Source of the DNA: Roseibacillus sp.
GTDB lineage: Bacteria; Verrucomicrobiota; Verrucomicrobiia; Verrucomicrobiales; Akkermansiaceae
Length of the DNA stretch: 64,000 nt
NCBI GenBank assembly: GCA_029242545.1
Contig: JAQWTV010000022.1
Coordinates: 1-64,000, forward strand
Reading direction: 5' to 3'
The translations under genes were made by a program, and so were the position numbers. The notes below the pieces were generated by a model. The model saw nothing but the letters and a program-made list of their open reading frames with translations. It was not told the origin of the DNA and did not search any database. Each line of letters opens with the position of its first letter. The stretch's first letter is position 1. Shown piece by piece: positions 18,171 to 24,989 of the stretch.

Positions 18171-18185
18171 TCCACAGTTTTGTGG
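18171..18185. terminator. Candidate bidirectional terminator hairpin
   Basis: CCACA-GTTT-TGTGG between the convergent barrel gene and lldD-like gene, with one G-T extension. The stem is short and there is no clear U-run, so it is a weak prediction based mainly on position. Confidence 0.28.
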
Positions 18186-18203
18186 GATGGGATAGGTGTC
18201 CGC

Positions 18204-19343
18204 TCAGACGAGATGATTAGGGAAATCGGTAACCCGCTCGCATGCCAGCTGCTCCATAACCTGCTGGATCTGACGCTTAAGCATTGAGATAGTGTGATCT
18301 CCTCCTTCACGACCGAGGGCGCCGACACCATACATGAAAGAGCGGCCGAGGAAGGTGAAGCGTGCTCCGCTGGCTAGCGCGCATGCGACATCTGGTCCTC
18401 CCCGCAACCCGCTGTCGATCATGACTGTAAGTTTGTCTCCGTAGGATTCGGCAAGCGAAGGTATTGGTCTGATCGTCGATTGCCCTGCATCGAGTTGTCG
18501 GCCGCCATGATTCGATGCAATGATTCCATCTGCGCCGAGGCGGCAGACTTTTTCACAGTCCTCTTCGTTCACGATTCCCTTAACCACAAGTTTTCCCTTC
18601 CATCGATCCCGGATAGCCTTGATGCGGTCCTCGTTTAACCTTCCTGAGAAGGTCTTGTTCATGAAGAGGCCCAGATGCTTCATGCTGAGCCCCTTCGGGA
18701 TGTAGGGGGTCATTGTTTTGAACTTGGGCACTCCCGCTGCAAGCTGGGAGAAAGACCAAGTGGGGTGCAGCATCATCTGAATGATATTCCGGGGAGTCAT
18801 CCGAGGGGGAATAGAGAGCCCGTTGCGGATTTCCTTGGGTCGATACCCGAAGGTTGGAGTGTCAGCTAGAATCACGAGAACGGGACAGCCCGCGGCACTG
18901 GCCCTCGCAAGAATCTTATCCCTCAATTCGTCTTCAGCCGGATGATAGAGCTGAAACCATGCTTTACCCTCGGTGATCTCAGCAACCTCCTCGATACTGG
19001 CAGTTCCGACCGTGCTGAGGATGAATGGTATATTATGTTCGGTCGCAGCCTTAGCCAGGATTTCGGTGGAGCGAGGCCACATCAAGCCCTGGAGTCCGAT
19101 AGGAGCGATGCCAAAGGGGGCATCGTAGGTATGACCAAAGAGCTCGGTCCGAAGATCAGACCCTGCGTAATCGCGGATATAGTAGGGCTGCAAACGAATA
19201 TCGCGAATCTCGTCCGTATTGCGTTGGAGGTTGATATTGGAATTGCAGCCACCCTCAAGATAGTCAAAGGCGAAGCCAGGCATGCGGCGCCGGGCCTTAT
19301 CCCGAAGATGTTCGATGGAGGGGTGTCTTGAGTTGATGGGCAT
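18204..19343 (-). CDS. FMN-dependent alpha-hydroxy-acid dehydrogenase/oxidase, LldD-like
   Basis: A 379-residue TIM-barrel flavoenzyme that oxidises L-2-hydroxy acids, most likely L-lactate to pyruvate. Family residues seen are FQLY with Tyr132/133, DTPTFGYR (161-168), the catalytic block SNHGGRQLD with His279 and Arg282, and the FMN-phosphate loop DSGLRGGPDV (310-319). It starts 19 nt after the rhamnulokinase stop and is probably co-transcribed with deoR and rhaB. This suggests it consumes lactate made by the microcompartment pathway on the opposite side of the control region; that role is inference. Electron acceptor (oxygen or quinone) not determinable. Confidence 0.87.
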   Translation of the reverse strand: MPINSRHPSIEHLRDKARRRMPGFAFDYLEGGCNSNINLQRNTDEIRDIRLQPYYIRDYAGSDLRTELFGHTYDAPFGIAPIGLQGLMWPRSTEILAKAATEHNIPFILSTVGTASIEEVAEITEGKAWFQLYHPAEDELRDKILARASAAGCPVLVILADTPTFGYRPKEIRNGLSIPPRMTPRNIIQMMLHPTWSFSQLAAGVPKFKTMTPYIPKGLSMKHLGLFMNKTFSGRLNEDRIKAIRDRWKGKLVVKGIVNEEDCEKVCRLGADGIIASNHGGRQLDAGQSTIRPIPSLAESYGDKLTVMIDSGLRGGPDVACALASGARFTFLGRSFMYGVGALGREGGDHTISMLKRQIQQVMEQLACERVTDFPNHLV

Positions 19344-19362
19344 AGGACGCAGCTTTTAGCGT

Positions 19363-20829
19363 TTAAAGGAGGTTCTCGAATCGAGGGAGGTTATCTTCCC
19401 AGGGTTTTGGATCGCGCGGAGAGAAGATTTTCAAAGGGATAGAGCTCCTGATAAGCTCCCTTCCTGCGGCAATATCAGGAAGATCTCCGGTGGCGACCAT
19501 CTGGGTAATCAGATTCCCGCAGGCGGTAGCCTCGATGGGGCCCGCATGGACTGGAACCCCGCAGCATGTGGCAATGGATTGAGCGAGAAGTTCATTCTTA
19601 ATGCCGCCACCGCCCATGTGGATTCGGTTCAAGTTCTTACCGGTAATTTCTCTGAGCTGGTCAAACCGAATCCGATGTTTAAAAGCGACACTTTCGGCCA
19701 CGAGTCTGAGGATCTCGCCTTTCCCTTCAGGGATCTCCTGACCTGTGTCCCGACAGAGCGCCTGAATCCTCTCAGGCATGCCGCCAGGTGCTTTGAGTTC
19801 ATCGTGATCCGGATCCACAAGTGATCCGAAGGGCGGGGCATTCTCTGCGAGTGCATCCAACTCCGCGTAGGAGGAATCATCACCCTCAGAGCGCCATTGA
19901 CGAACACACTCCTGAAAAAGCCAGGCACCCGAAATGTTACGAAGGAAACGTGTTGTATCCTCAACACCCTGTTCGTTCGCCCACCCGACTCGGAAAGCCT
20001 CCTCTGTGAGAATTGGCTCACGAAGTTCGGTTCCAATAATTGACCAGGTGCCTGAGGAGATAAAGGCATAGTCACCGTCTCCGGGTATACCTGTCACCGC
20101 GGCGCCAGTGTCATGAGTTGTAGTGGCGATCACGGGGAAATCGCCACCAAGATCTTCTGCGACGACCTTTCTAAGCCCACCAAGTGGTGTTCCTGGCTCA
20201 ACGACTTCGCCGAATATTCTCCGAGGAAGCCCAAGGCCCTCAATGACGTCCCACGCCCAGTCTTTTGTGATTGGAGAAAAGAGCTGAGTGGTAGAGGCAT
20301 TCGTGCGCTCCACAGATATACGACCTGTGAGCCAATAGGCTAGCAGGTCGGGAATCATAACGAAATGGGAAGCGTTCAAGAGGGCAGCGCCGTCTCTGAC
20401 GGCTTCACCGAGTAATTGATGAGAGGAATTGAGAAAGAAGGGCATGATGCCGGTCTCATAATACATTTTGGCATTTCCGTAGCGCCGCTCACATTCCTCC
20501 TCCATACCGTCAGTGCGAGAATCCCGGTATTGATGCGGCAGTCCAAGAAGCCTCCCCTGATCATCGAGGAGCGCGAAATCCACTCCCCACGTATCAATCC
20601 CAAGGGATTGAATGCTCTCTCCATACTTGGCGACCGCTAATTTCAAGCCATGAAGGATTTCCCGATAGAGGCCGAGGACATTCCAAACCAAGCCGCCGGG
20701 TAAATCTGTCCCCGGATTATCAAAGCGATGGACTTCCTCCAGACTCAGGCTTTTCAGATCACTTCGACCAGCCAGAAGGCGCCCGCTACCTGCTCCAAGG
20801 TCAATCGCGAGGTACACCTTATCGTTCAT
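19363..20829 (-). CDS. rhaB: Rhamnulokinase
   Basis: A 488-residue FGGY-family sugar kinase that phosphorylates L-rhamnulose to L-rhamnulose-1-phosphate with ATP. The N-terminal phosphate-binding DLGAGSGR (10-17), the GIDTWGVDFALLD strand, the ATTHDTGAAV segment and the C-terminal MGGGGIKNELLAQSIA adenosine-binding block match RhaB better than xylulo- or glycerol kinases. Start set at ATG 20829, where MNDKVYLAIDLG begins; the frame is open to TTG 20883 but the extra residues are not family-like. It lies between the DeoR regulator and the lldD-like gene, and its product is a likely substrate for the aldolase at 27090. Fuculokinase activity cannot be excluded. Confidence 0.9.
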   Translation of the reverse strand: MNDKVYLAIDLGAGSGRLLAGRSDLKSLSLEEVHRFDNPGTDLPGGLVWNVLGLYREILHGLKLAVAKYGESIQSLGIDTWGVDFALLDDQGRLLGLPHQYRDSRTDGMEEECERRYGNAKMYYETGIMPFFLNSSHQLLGEAVRDGAALLNASHFVMIPDLLAYWLTGRISVERTNASTTQLFSPITKDWAWDVIEGLGLPRRIFGEVVEPGTPLGGLRKVVAEDLGGDFPVIATTTHDTGAAVTGIPGDGDYAFISSGTWSIIGTELREPILTEEAFRVGWANEQGVEDTTRFLRNISGAWLFQECVRQWRSEGDDSSYAELDALAENAPPFGSLVDPDHDELKAPGGMPERIQALCRDTGQEIPEGKGEILRLVAESVAFKHRIRFDQLREITGKNLNRIHMGGGGIKNELLAQSIATCCGVPVHAGPIEATACGNLITQMVATGDLPDIAAGRELIRSSIPLKIFSPRDPKPWEDNLPRFENLL

Positions 20830-20967
20830 AACTTTAGCGAGGGCCCACAGCCTGGAGGTGGTTATAGCCCCTGCAGCGGGCAATTACCAGCCAACGGACG
20901 GCATTAGAAATAAGTTTTCGAGAGGGAGGTAGACCAAGGGGAAGGAAATTGGGCAGTTGGACTCCGC

Positions 20968-21726
20968 TCAGGCTTTCAATACCTCGATTTCCTGATTGGT
21001 AAGCGCAGCGATAAATCCCGGATCACTATCCTCGTTGGTGACTACTGTGGTCAGATCGGATATTTCCGCGAAGAAGAAAGACGACTTGAGTCCTATCTTG
21101 GTAGAGTCAGCAAGGCAGTAGACAGTTTCCGAGCATTCAATCACCCGCTCCTTAAACGAAGCTTGGCGTGGATTGGTCTCGGAGATTCCTCGCTCAAGGT
21201 GAATTCCGTTACAGGAGAAGAACATCTTATGGATATTGTGTTTACGCATCGTGGACTCTGCAGGCAGGCCTATGTAGGAACGAGACCGTGGCTCGTAGAT
21301 TCCCCCAGTACAGACGATATCGATGCCATCCCGATCGGCCAAAGCGGTAATGACATTATGGGCGTTGGTTAGAACTGTCAGGTGGAAGCTCGGGAGATGC
21401 TCGACGAGCGTCAGGGCCGTAGAGGAGGCGTCGATGAAGATGGTATCATTCGGTTCGATCCGCTCTGCGGCAAGACGAGCAATGGCAGTTTTGGAGTCGC
21501 GGTTCACTTGCTTGCGCTCGTTGAGGGCGAGTTCGACCCGGCTTTGATTTGGGCGAACAGCTCCCCCATGGATGCGCAGGAGTTCGCCCCGTCTCTCTAG
21601 ACTTTCGAGATCTTTCCTTACCGTTTCGTCTGTCACTTCAAGAGTGATAGCGAGATCCGTGGTTCTCACGGACTCTTCCTCTGCGAGTTTGGCTACGATA
21701 AAGGACTGGCGTTCAACGGGTAGCAT
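20968..21726 (-). CDS. DeoR/GlpR family transcriptional regulator of the BMC module
   Basis: A 252-residue repressor-type protein. The N-terminal winged helix (MLPVERQSFIVAKLAEEE, then the VTDETVRKDLESLERRGELLRIHGGAV signature split over residues 31-57) is followed by a sugar-phosphate-isomerase-like effector domain (NDTIFIDASSTALTL, VTNEDSDP). DeoR-type regulators sense phosphorylated sugars; here the plausible inducer is rhamnulose-1-phosphate, fuculose-1-phosphate or DHAP (inference). It is divergent from pduL with 112 bp between start codons. That gap holds direct repeats and a palindrome, so it probably represses both the BMC operon and its own deoR-rhaB-lldD operon. Homologues sit at the same place in PVC-type BMC loci. 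Confidence 0.9.
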   Translation of the reverse strand: MLPVERQSFIVAKLAEEESVRTTDLAITLEVTDETVRKDLESLERRGELLRIHGGAVRPNQSRVELALNERKQVNRDSKTAIARLAAERIEPNDTIFIDASSTALTLVEHLPSFHLTVLTNAHNVITALADRDGIDIVCTGGIYEPRSRSYIGLPAESTMRKHNIHKMFFSCNGIHLERGISETNPRQASFKERVIECSETVYCLADSTKIGLKSSFFFAEISDLTTVVTNEDSDPGFIAALTNQEIEVLKA

Positions 21727-21745
21727 GAGAATAGGGACTGAGATA

Positions 21746-21781
21746 GAATTGGGAAAATCTGCGTTTGGATTGGGAATATCT
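21746..21781. promoter_or_regulatory. Direct repeats, candidate DeoR-family operator
   Basis: Two 15-bp copies of GRATTGGGAAWATCT at 21746-21760 and 21767-21781, with two mismatches and a 21-bp period, i.e. two turns of the helix on one DNA face. The second copy covers the predicted -10 box (GATATT, minus strand, 21780-21775) of the regulator gene. DeoR-family proteins commonly bind such repeats. Confidence 0.5.
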
Positions 21782-21820
21782 TGGAAATAGGTTGACTAGT
21801 CAAGAAAACCCAACCATAAA
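21775..21820. promoter_or_regulatory. Back-to-back divergent promoters sharing a palindromic -35
   Basis: The perfect 12-bp palindrome TTGACTAGTCAA at 21792-21803 gives a TTGACT -35 box on each strand. Plus strand: TTGACT, 17-nt spacer, CATAAA (21815-21820), driving pduL. Minus strand: TTGACT (21803-21798), 17-nt spacer, GATATT (21780-21775), driving deoR-rhaB-lldD. Both spacers are ideal for sigma-70. A protein bound at the palindrome would block both. Confidence 0.55.
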
Positions 21821-21838
21821 GCCGGTGATTTCTGGAAA

Positions 21839-22513
21839 ATGCCAGTTGATTCCAATATTCCTCGCGCCGTGGTCGAACATATGGTTCGCGAGCAGGTCTA
21901 TGCTAAGCTCGGGGTAGCTCTGCCAAGTTCGGCGTCTGCTCCCAATGGGCTCGTGGTCAATGTCAGTGCAAGGCACTGTCATTTATCGCCTGGTGCGGTG
22001 GAGGAGCTTTTCGGCACTGGCTATGAGTTGACGCCGATGAAGGGTCTGTATCAGACCGGTGCGTTCGCTGCGAAGGAGACGGTCACACTTGTTGGGCCGC
22101 GGAGTCGCGTGATTTCTAATTTGAGGATCCTGGGCCCATGCCGCGAGTTCAACCAGGTGGAATTGGCATACACCGACGCAATTGCGCTTGGCTTTGACAT
22201 GCCGCTGCGCCTCTCAGGAGATGTCGCAGGAAGCCCCGGATGTATGTTGATGGGTCCCAAGGGATTCTTCGAGATGCCTGAGGGAGTGATCCGAGCTGCT
22301 CCGCATGTGCATATGAGCCCGGAGGATGCTGCTTACTATGGCGTAAGTCATAAGGACATGATGAAGATGAGAGTGCATGGTGATTGCCCCGTCACATTCG
22401 AGAATGTCGTAGTCCGAGTGGATTCCAGTTTTAATCTCGAGGTGCATATCGACACCGATGAGGGCAATGCCTGCGGGCTGCAGACAGACACTTACTGCGA
22501 GCTGATCAAGTAG
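21839..22513 (+). CDS. pduL: Phosphate propanoyltransferase (BMC phosphotransacylase)
   Basis: A 224-residue PduL that converts acyl-CoA plus phosphate to acyl-phosphate and recycles CoA inside the microcompartment lumen. An amphipathic helix at residues 1-20 (PRAVVEHMVREQVYAKL) is a typical encapsulation peptide, followed by a Ser/Ala/Pro linker. The catalytic di-zinc site histidines are visible in SARHCHLS (His46, His48) and HVHMS (His156, His158). LVGPRSRV and LRLSGDVAGSPG are further family blocks. First gene of the BMC operon, immediately downstream of the predicted promoter with a short leader and a poor Shine-Dalgarno. Probable substrate lactyl-CoA in this pathway type. Confidence 0.95.
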   Translation: MPVDSNIPRAVVEHMVREQVYAKLGVALPSSASAPNGLVVNVSARHCHLSPGAVEELFGTGYELTPMKGLYQTGAFAAKETVTLVGPRSRVISNLRILGPCREFNQVELAYTDAIALGFDMPLRLSGDVAGSPGCMLMGPKGFFEMPEGVIRAAPHVHMSPEDAAYYGVSHKDMMKMRVHGDCPVTFENVVVRVDSSFNLEVHIDTDEGNACGLQTDTYCELIK

Positions 22514-22552
22514 CTCGCGAAATGATGAACCAAACAACCAAAGGATAAGAAT

Positions 22553-22825
22553 ATGAGACAAGCGCTCGGACTAGTTGAAACAAAAGGGTACGCCGGCAAC
22601 GTGGAGGCTGCTGATGCAATGGTGAAAGCTGCTGATGTTGCCTTTATCAAGCAGATCTCGATAGGAGCAGGGTTCCTGACCACGATCGTGCAAGGGGACG
22701 TTGGCAGTGTAAAGGCGGCGGTGGACGCTGGATCCGAGGCTGCCGACAAAGTAGGGGAGTTAGTTAGCTCTCACGTTATTCCCAGGCCTCATGAGGACCT
22801 CTTGAAGCGCTTTGATCTCTCATAA
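22553..22825 (+). CDS. BMC-H hexameric shell protein 1
   Basis: A 90-residue single-BMC-domain protein forming hexameric shell tiles. The family opening ALGLVETKGYAGNVEAADAM and the C-terminal HVIPRPHEDL edge motif are clear. The pore-lining segment reads SIGAG (about 36-40), instead of the canonical KIGSG. AAAGGATAAGA upstream of ATG 22553 is a good ribosome-binding site. Second gene of the operon, 39 nt after pduL. Confidence 0.96.
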   Translation: MRQALGLVETKGYAGNVEAADAMVKAADVAFIKQISIGAGFLTTIVQGDVGSVKAAVDAGSEAADKVGELVSSHVIPRPHEDLLKRFDLS

Positions 22826-22843
22826 CTAAATCATTCTGAAACG

Positions 22844-23116
22844 ATGGCTAAACAAGCAGTAGGAATTATAGAAACGCGGGGACTTGTTTCACTTGTTGAG
22901 GCTTCCGATGCCGCGCTAAAGGCAGCGGACGTCTCCATGCTGGGATGGACCAAAATTGGTGCTGGGCTCGTTACCGGATTTTATGCCGGTGATGTAGCAG
23001 CGGTGAAGGCTGCGGTAGACGCAGGTGCGGAGGCGGCCTCTCAGGTCGGCGAAGTGGCCTCTACCCAGGTGATCCCTCGTCCTCACGAGGACCTCTCCAA
23101 ACTGGTCGAAATGTAA
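22844..23116 (+). CDS. BMC-H hexameric shell protein 2
   Basis: A 90-residue BMC-H protein with the opening QAVGIIETRGLVSLVEASDA, pore segment KIGAG (37-41) and the edge motif VIPRPHEDL. It is clearly paralogous to the preceding gene, especially in the DVAAVKAAVDAGAEAA helix, but its pore lysine and the segment before it (MLGWT) differ. The two probably form different facets or pores. Spaced 18 nt after the first BMC-H gene, so translation may be coupled and expression high. Confidence 0.96.
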   Translation: MAKQAVGIIETRGLVSLVEASDAALKAADVSMLGWTKIGAGLVTGFYAGDVAAVKAAVDAGAEAASQVGEVASTQVIPRPHEDLSKLVEM

Positions 23117-23140
23117 CCTCGGTTCTTTGCCGAAATCACT

Positions 23141-24319
23141 GTGAAGATTCTCGTAGCCAACCTCGGCTCAACCTCTTTCAAGTTCCGCCTTTTTGAAATG
23201 GGCGAGAGCGAGGAGTGTCAGCTGGCCGAGGGTGGATATGAGCGTGTCGCAAATCACGGGGAAGCAATCCGTGATGCTCTGGTATCTCTGAAAAATGATG
23301 GAGTAACAACACCAGAAGAGATCGATGCGGTGGGGTTTAAAACGGTGCTGGGACGGAATTTGAGTGGGTGCGTGGAGGCCGGTGACGAGGTGATTGAAGC
23401 CTTGGAAGGCTTTGCCGACGTTGCCCCAGCACATAATCCTGCTTATGCAGATGGCATCAGGCAGTTCCGTGAGATTCTACCGGAGGCCCGAAGGGTTGCC
23501 CTTTTTGAGACCGCGTTTTACCAGTGGATTCCGGAGGCAGGGCGGAGATATGCGGTCCCCGCTTCATGGTATGATGCCGGGATCAGGCGCCATGGATTTC
23601 ACGGAGCGAGTCACAAGTTTATAGCCGAGAGGTCTGCCGAGATGCTTGGTCGTTCCGACGTTGCGGAACTGGTCCGCGGACTTTACCAAGCGGGCCCTCG
23701 GGAATTGGAGCGACCTCTAAGAGTAGTATCCTGTCATCTCGGTGGAAGTAGTTCGGTAACGGGGATCCGGAACGGGATCGCGATTAGTACGAGCATGGGT
23801 TTTTCGCCCCAGAGTGGCGTGCCTCAGAATAATCGGGTGGGGGATCTTGATGCCGGCGCGCTGCCATACGCAGCAAAGGTCCTTGGTCTGTCGATCGAGG
23901 AAGCGTCTCAGCAGCTATCTTCTGAAAGTGGGTTGCTGGGTGTCTCCGGGGTGGGGAATGATATGCGAGATGTTCGAGCAGCTGCGCTCAAAGGCAACCC
24001 AGAGGCTCGAATTGCGGTTGAGCTCTTTGTTCATGAGGTTCGGCGGTGGGCTTCTTCGATGCTTTTCGAGCTGGGAGGGCTCGATGCTCTCGTATTCACG
24101 GCGGGGATTGGGGAGAATAACCCGTGGCTCAGGGCTGCAGTCTGTGATGGCTTGGAAGAGTGGGGGATAGCGCTTGATGCCGACAAAAATGAAGGAGCAG
24201 GACGAGGCGAAGCGAGGCTCACCGGAGAGGGGGCGCGAGTGCAGGTTCTTGTTATACCTGCCAATGAGGAGCTGGTCCTTGCGAGGGAAGTGTATCAGAA
24301 AGTTACGAATTTAAATTAA
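23141..24319 (+). CDS. Divergent acetate-kinase family enzyme (probable carboxylate kinase of the BMC)
   Basis: A 392-residue ASKHA-fold acetate/propionate kinase that would turn the PduL product, an acyl-phosphate, into ATP and the free acid. Conserved: the N-terminal NLGSTSFK, His98 (APAHNP), HGFHGASH with His154, Arg232 (NNRVGDLD), GIGEN, and ANEE near the C-terminus. Changed from the well-studied enzymes: the GHRVVHGG motif is GFKTVLGR (65-72), so Arg91 becomes Lys67; FDTAFH is FETAFY, so Asp148 becomes Glu123; and DTSMG is STSMG. Numbering in parentheses is this protein's; Arg91 and Asp148 are Methanosarcina thermophila numbers. Starts with GTG. The lumenal pathway suggests lactyl-phosphate as substrate; this is inference. 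Confidence 0.88.
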   Translation: MKILVANLGSTSFKFRLFEMGESEECQLAEGGYERVANHGEAIRDALVSLKNDGVTTPEEIDAVGFKTVLGRNLSGCVEAGDEVIEALEGFADVAPAHNPAYADGIRQFREILPEARRVALFETAFYQWIPEAGRRYAVPASWYDAGIRRHGFHGASHKFIAERSAEMLGRSDVAELVRGLYQAGPRELERPLRVVSCHLGGSSSVTGIRNGIAISTSMGFSPQSGVPQNNRVGDLDAGALPYAAKVLGLSIEEASQQLSSESGLLGVSGVGNDMRDVRAAALKGNPEARIAVELFVHEVRRWASSMLFELGGLDALVFTAGIGENNPWLRAAVCDGLEEWGIALDADKNEGAGRGEARLTGEGARVQVLVIPANEELVLAREVYQKVTNLN

Positions 24320-24333
24320 ACAACAATAGAACA

Positions 24334-24633
24334 ATGGGAAAACAAGCAGTAGGACTTCTCGAGACACGCGGTTTGTGTTGTCTCGTCAGTGGCGTAGATG
24401 CGGCTCTTAAGGCTGCAAGCGTCGAGTTGACAGGGCCAATGAGGAGCATTGGCAGTGGCCTTTGTAACGCGGTGGTCACCGGTGACGTGGCAGCAGTAAA
24501 AGCTGCAATCGATGCAGGGGCCGATACCGCGGCCAGCCTCGGAGAAGTAGTGACTGCCCACGTGATAGCTCGTCCGGACGAGGCTATTGACACGGTTATT
24601 GTGGGTGAAAAGCCATCTCCGAAAGCAAAATAG
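24334..24633 (+). CDS. BMC-H hexameric shell protein 3
   Basis: A 99-residue BMC-H protein, with QAVGLLETRGL at the start and a pore segment SIGSG (38-42) that matches the canonical glycine-serine-glycine type. It differs from the other two BMC-H proteins by a Cys-Cys pair at 15-16, a further Cys just after the pore (SGLCNAV), an altered edge motif (VIARPDEAID) and a Lys/Pro-rich C-terminal tail. The tail and cysteines may indicate a specialised, possibly gated or redox-sensitive tile; that is speculative. Lies 14 nt after the kinase gene. Confidence 0.95.
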   Translation: MGKQAVGLLETRGLCCLVSGVDAALKAASVELTGPMRSIGSGLCNAVVTGDVAAVKAAIDAGADTAASLGEVVTAHVIARPDEAIDTVIVGEKPSPKAK

Positions 24634-24652
24634 GTAAGGATCCCCGAGAGTA

Positions 24653-24961
24653 ATGTTCCTCGCAGAGGTCATTGGTCACGTCGTGGCCACCAAGAAAGAC
24701 GAGAGTATGGTGGGGCGGAAGCTTCTCATCCTTCGCCCGCGGCTGATCGACGAAGCCGACCCCACCCAATTCCGGGACGGGTCGAATACAATCGTGGCCG
24801 TTGATACGGTCGGTGCAGGAGAGGGATCGCTTGTCATGTTCTGTCAGGGTAGTTCGGCGAGGCAGGCAGGAGGGCTCAAACAGCTCCCTGTCGATGCGGC
24901 GGTGGTGGCGGTTGTGGACAGTGTCGATGTTCTTGGAGCCAAAGTTTATGACGGGTCATAG
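24653..24961 (+). CDS. BMC-P pentameric vertex protein 1 (EutN/CcmL family)
   Basis: A 102-residue EutN/CcmL-family pentamer that caps the icosahedral vertices of the shell. The opening MFLAEVIGHVVATKKDESMVGRKLL, the VAVDTVGAGEGSLV core and the VVAVVDSVDV end are textbook for the family. This is the most canonical of the three BMC-P proteins in the operon. It begins 19 nt after the third BMC-H gene and 28 nt before the aldehyde dehydrogenase. Confidence 0.96.
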   Translation: MFLAEVIGHVVATKKDESMVGRKLLILRPRLIDEADPTQFRDGSNTIVAVDTVGAGEGSLVMFCQGSSARQAGGLKQLPVDAAVVAVVDSVDVLGAKVYDGS

Positions 24962-24989
24962 ATCGTTCTAGAATCGAAAGAGGATTGTT

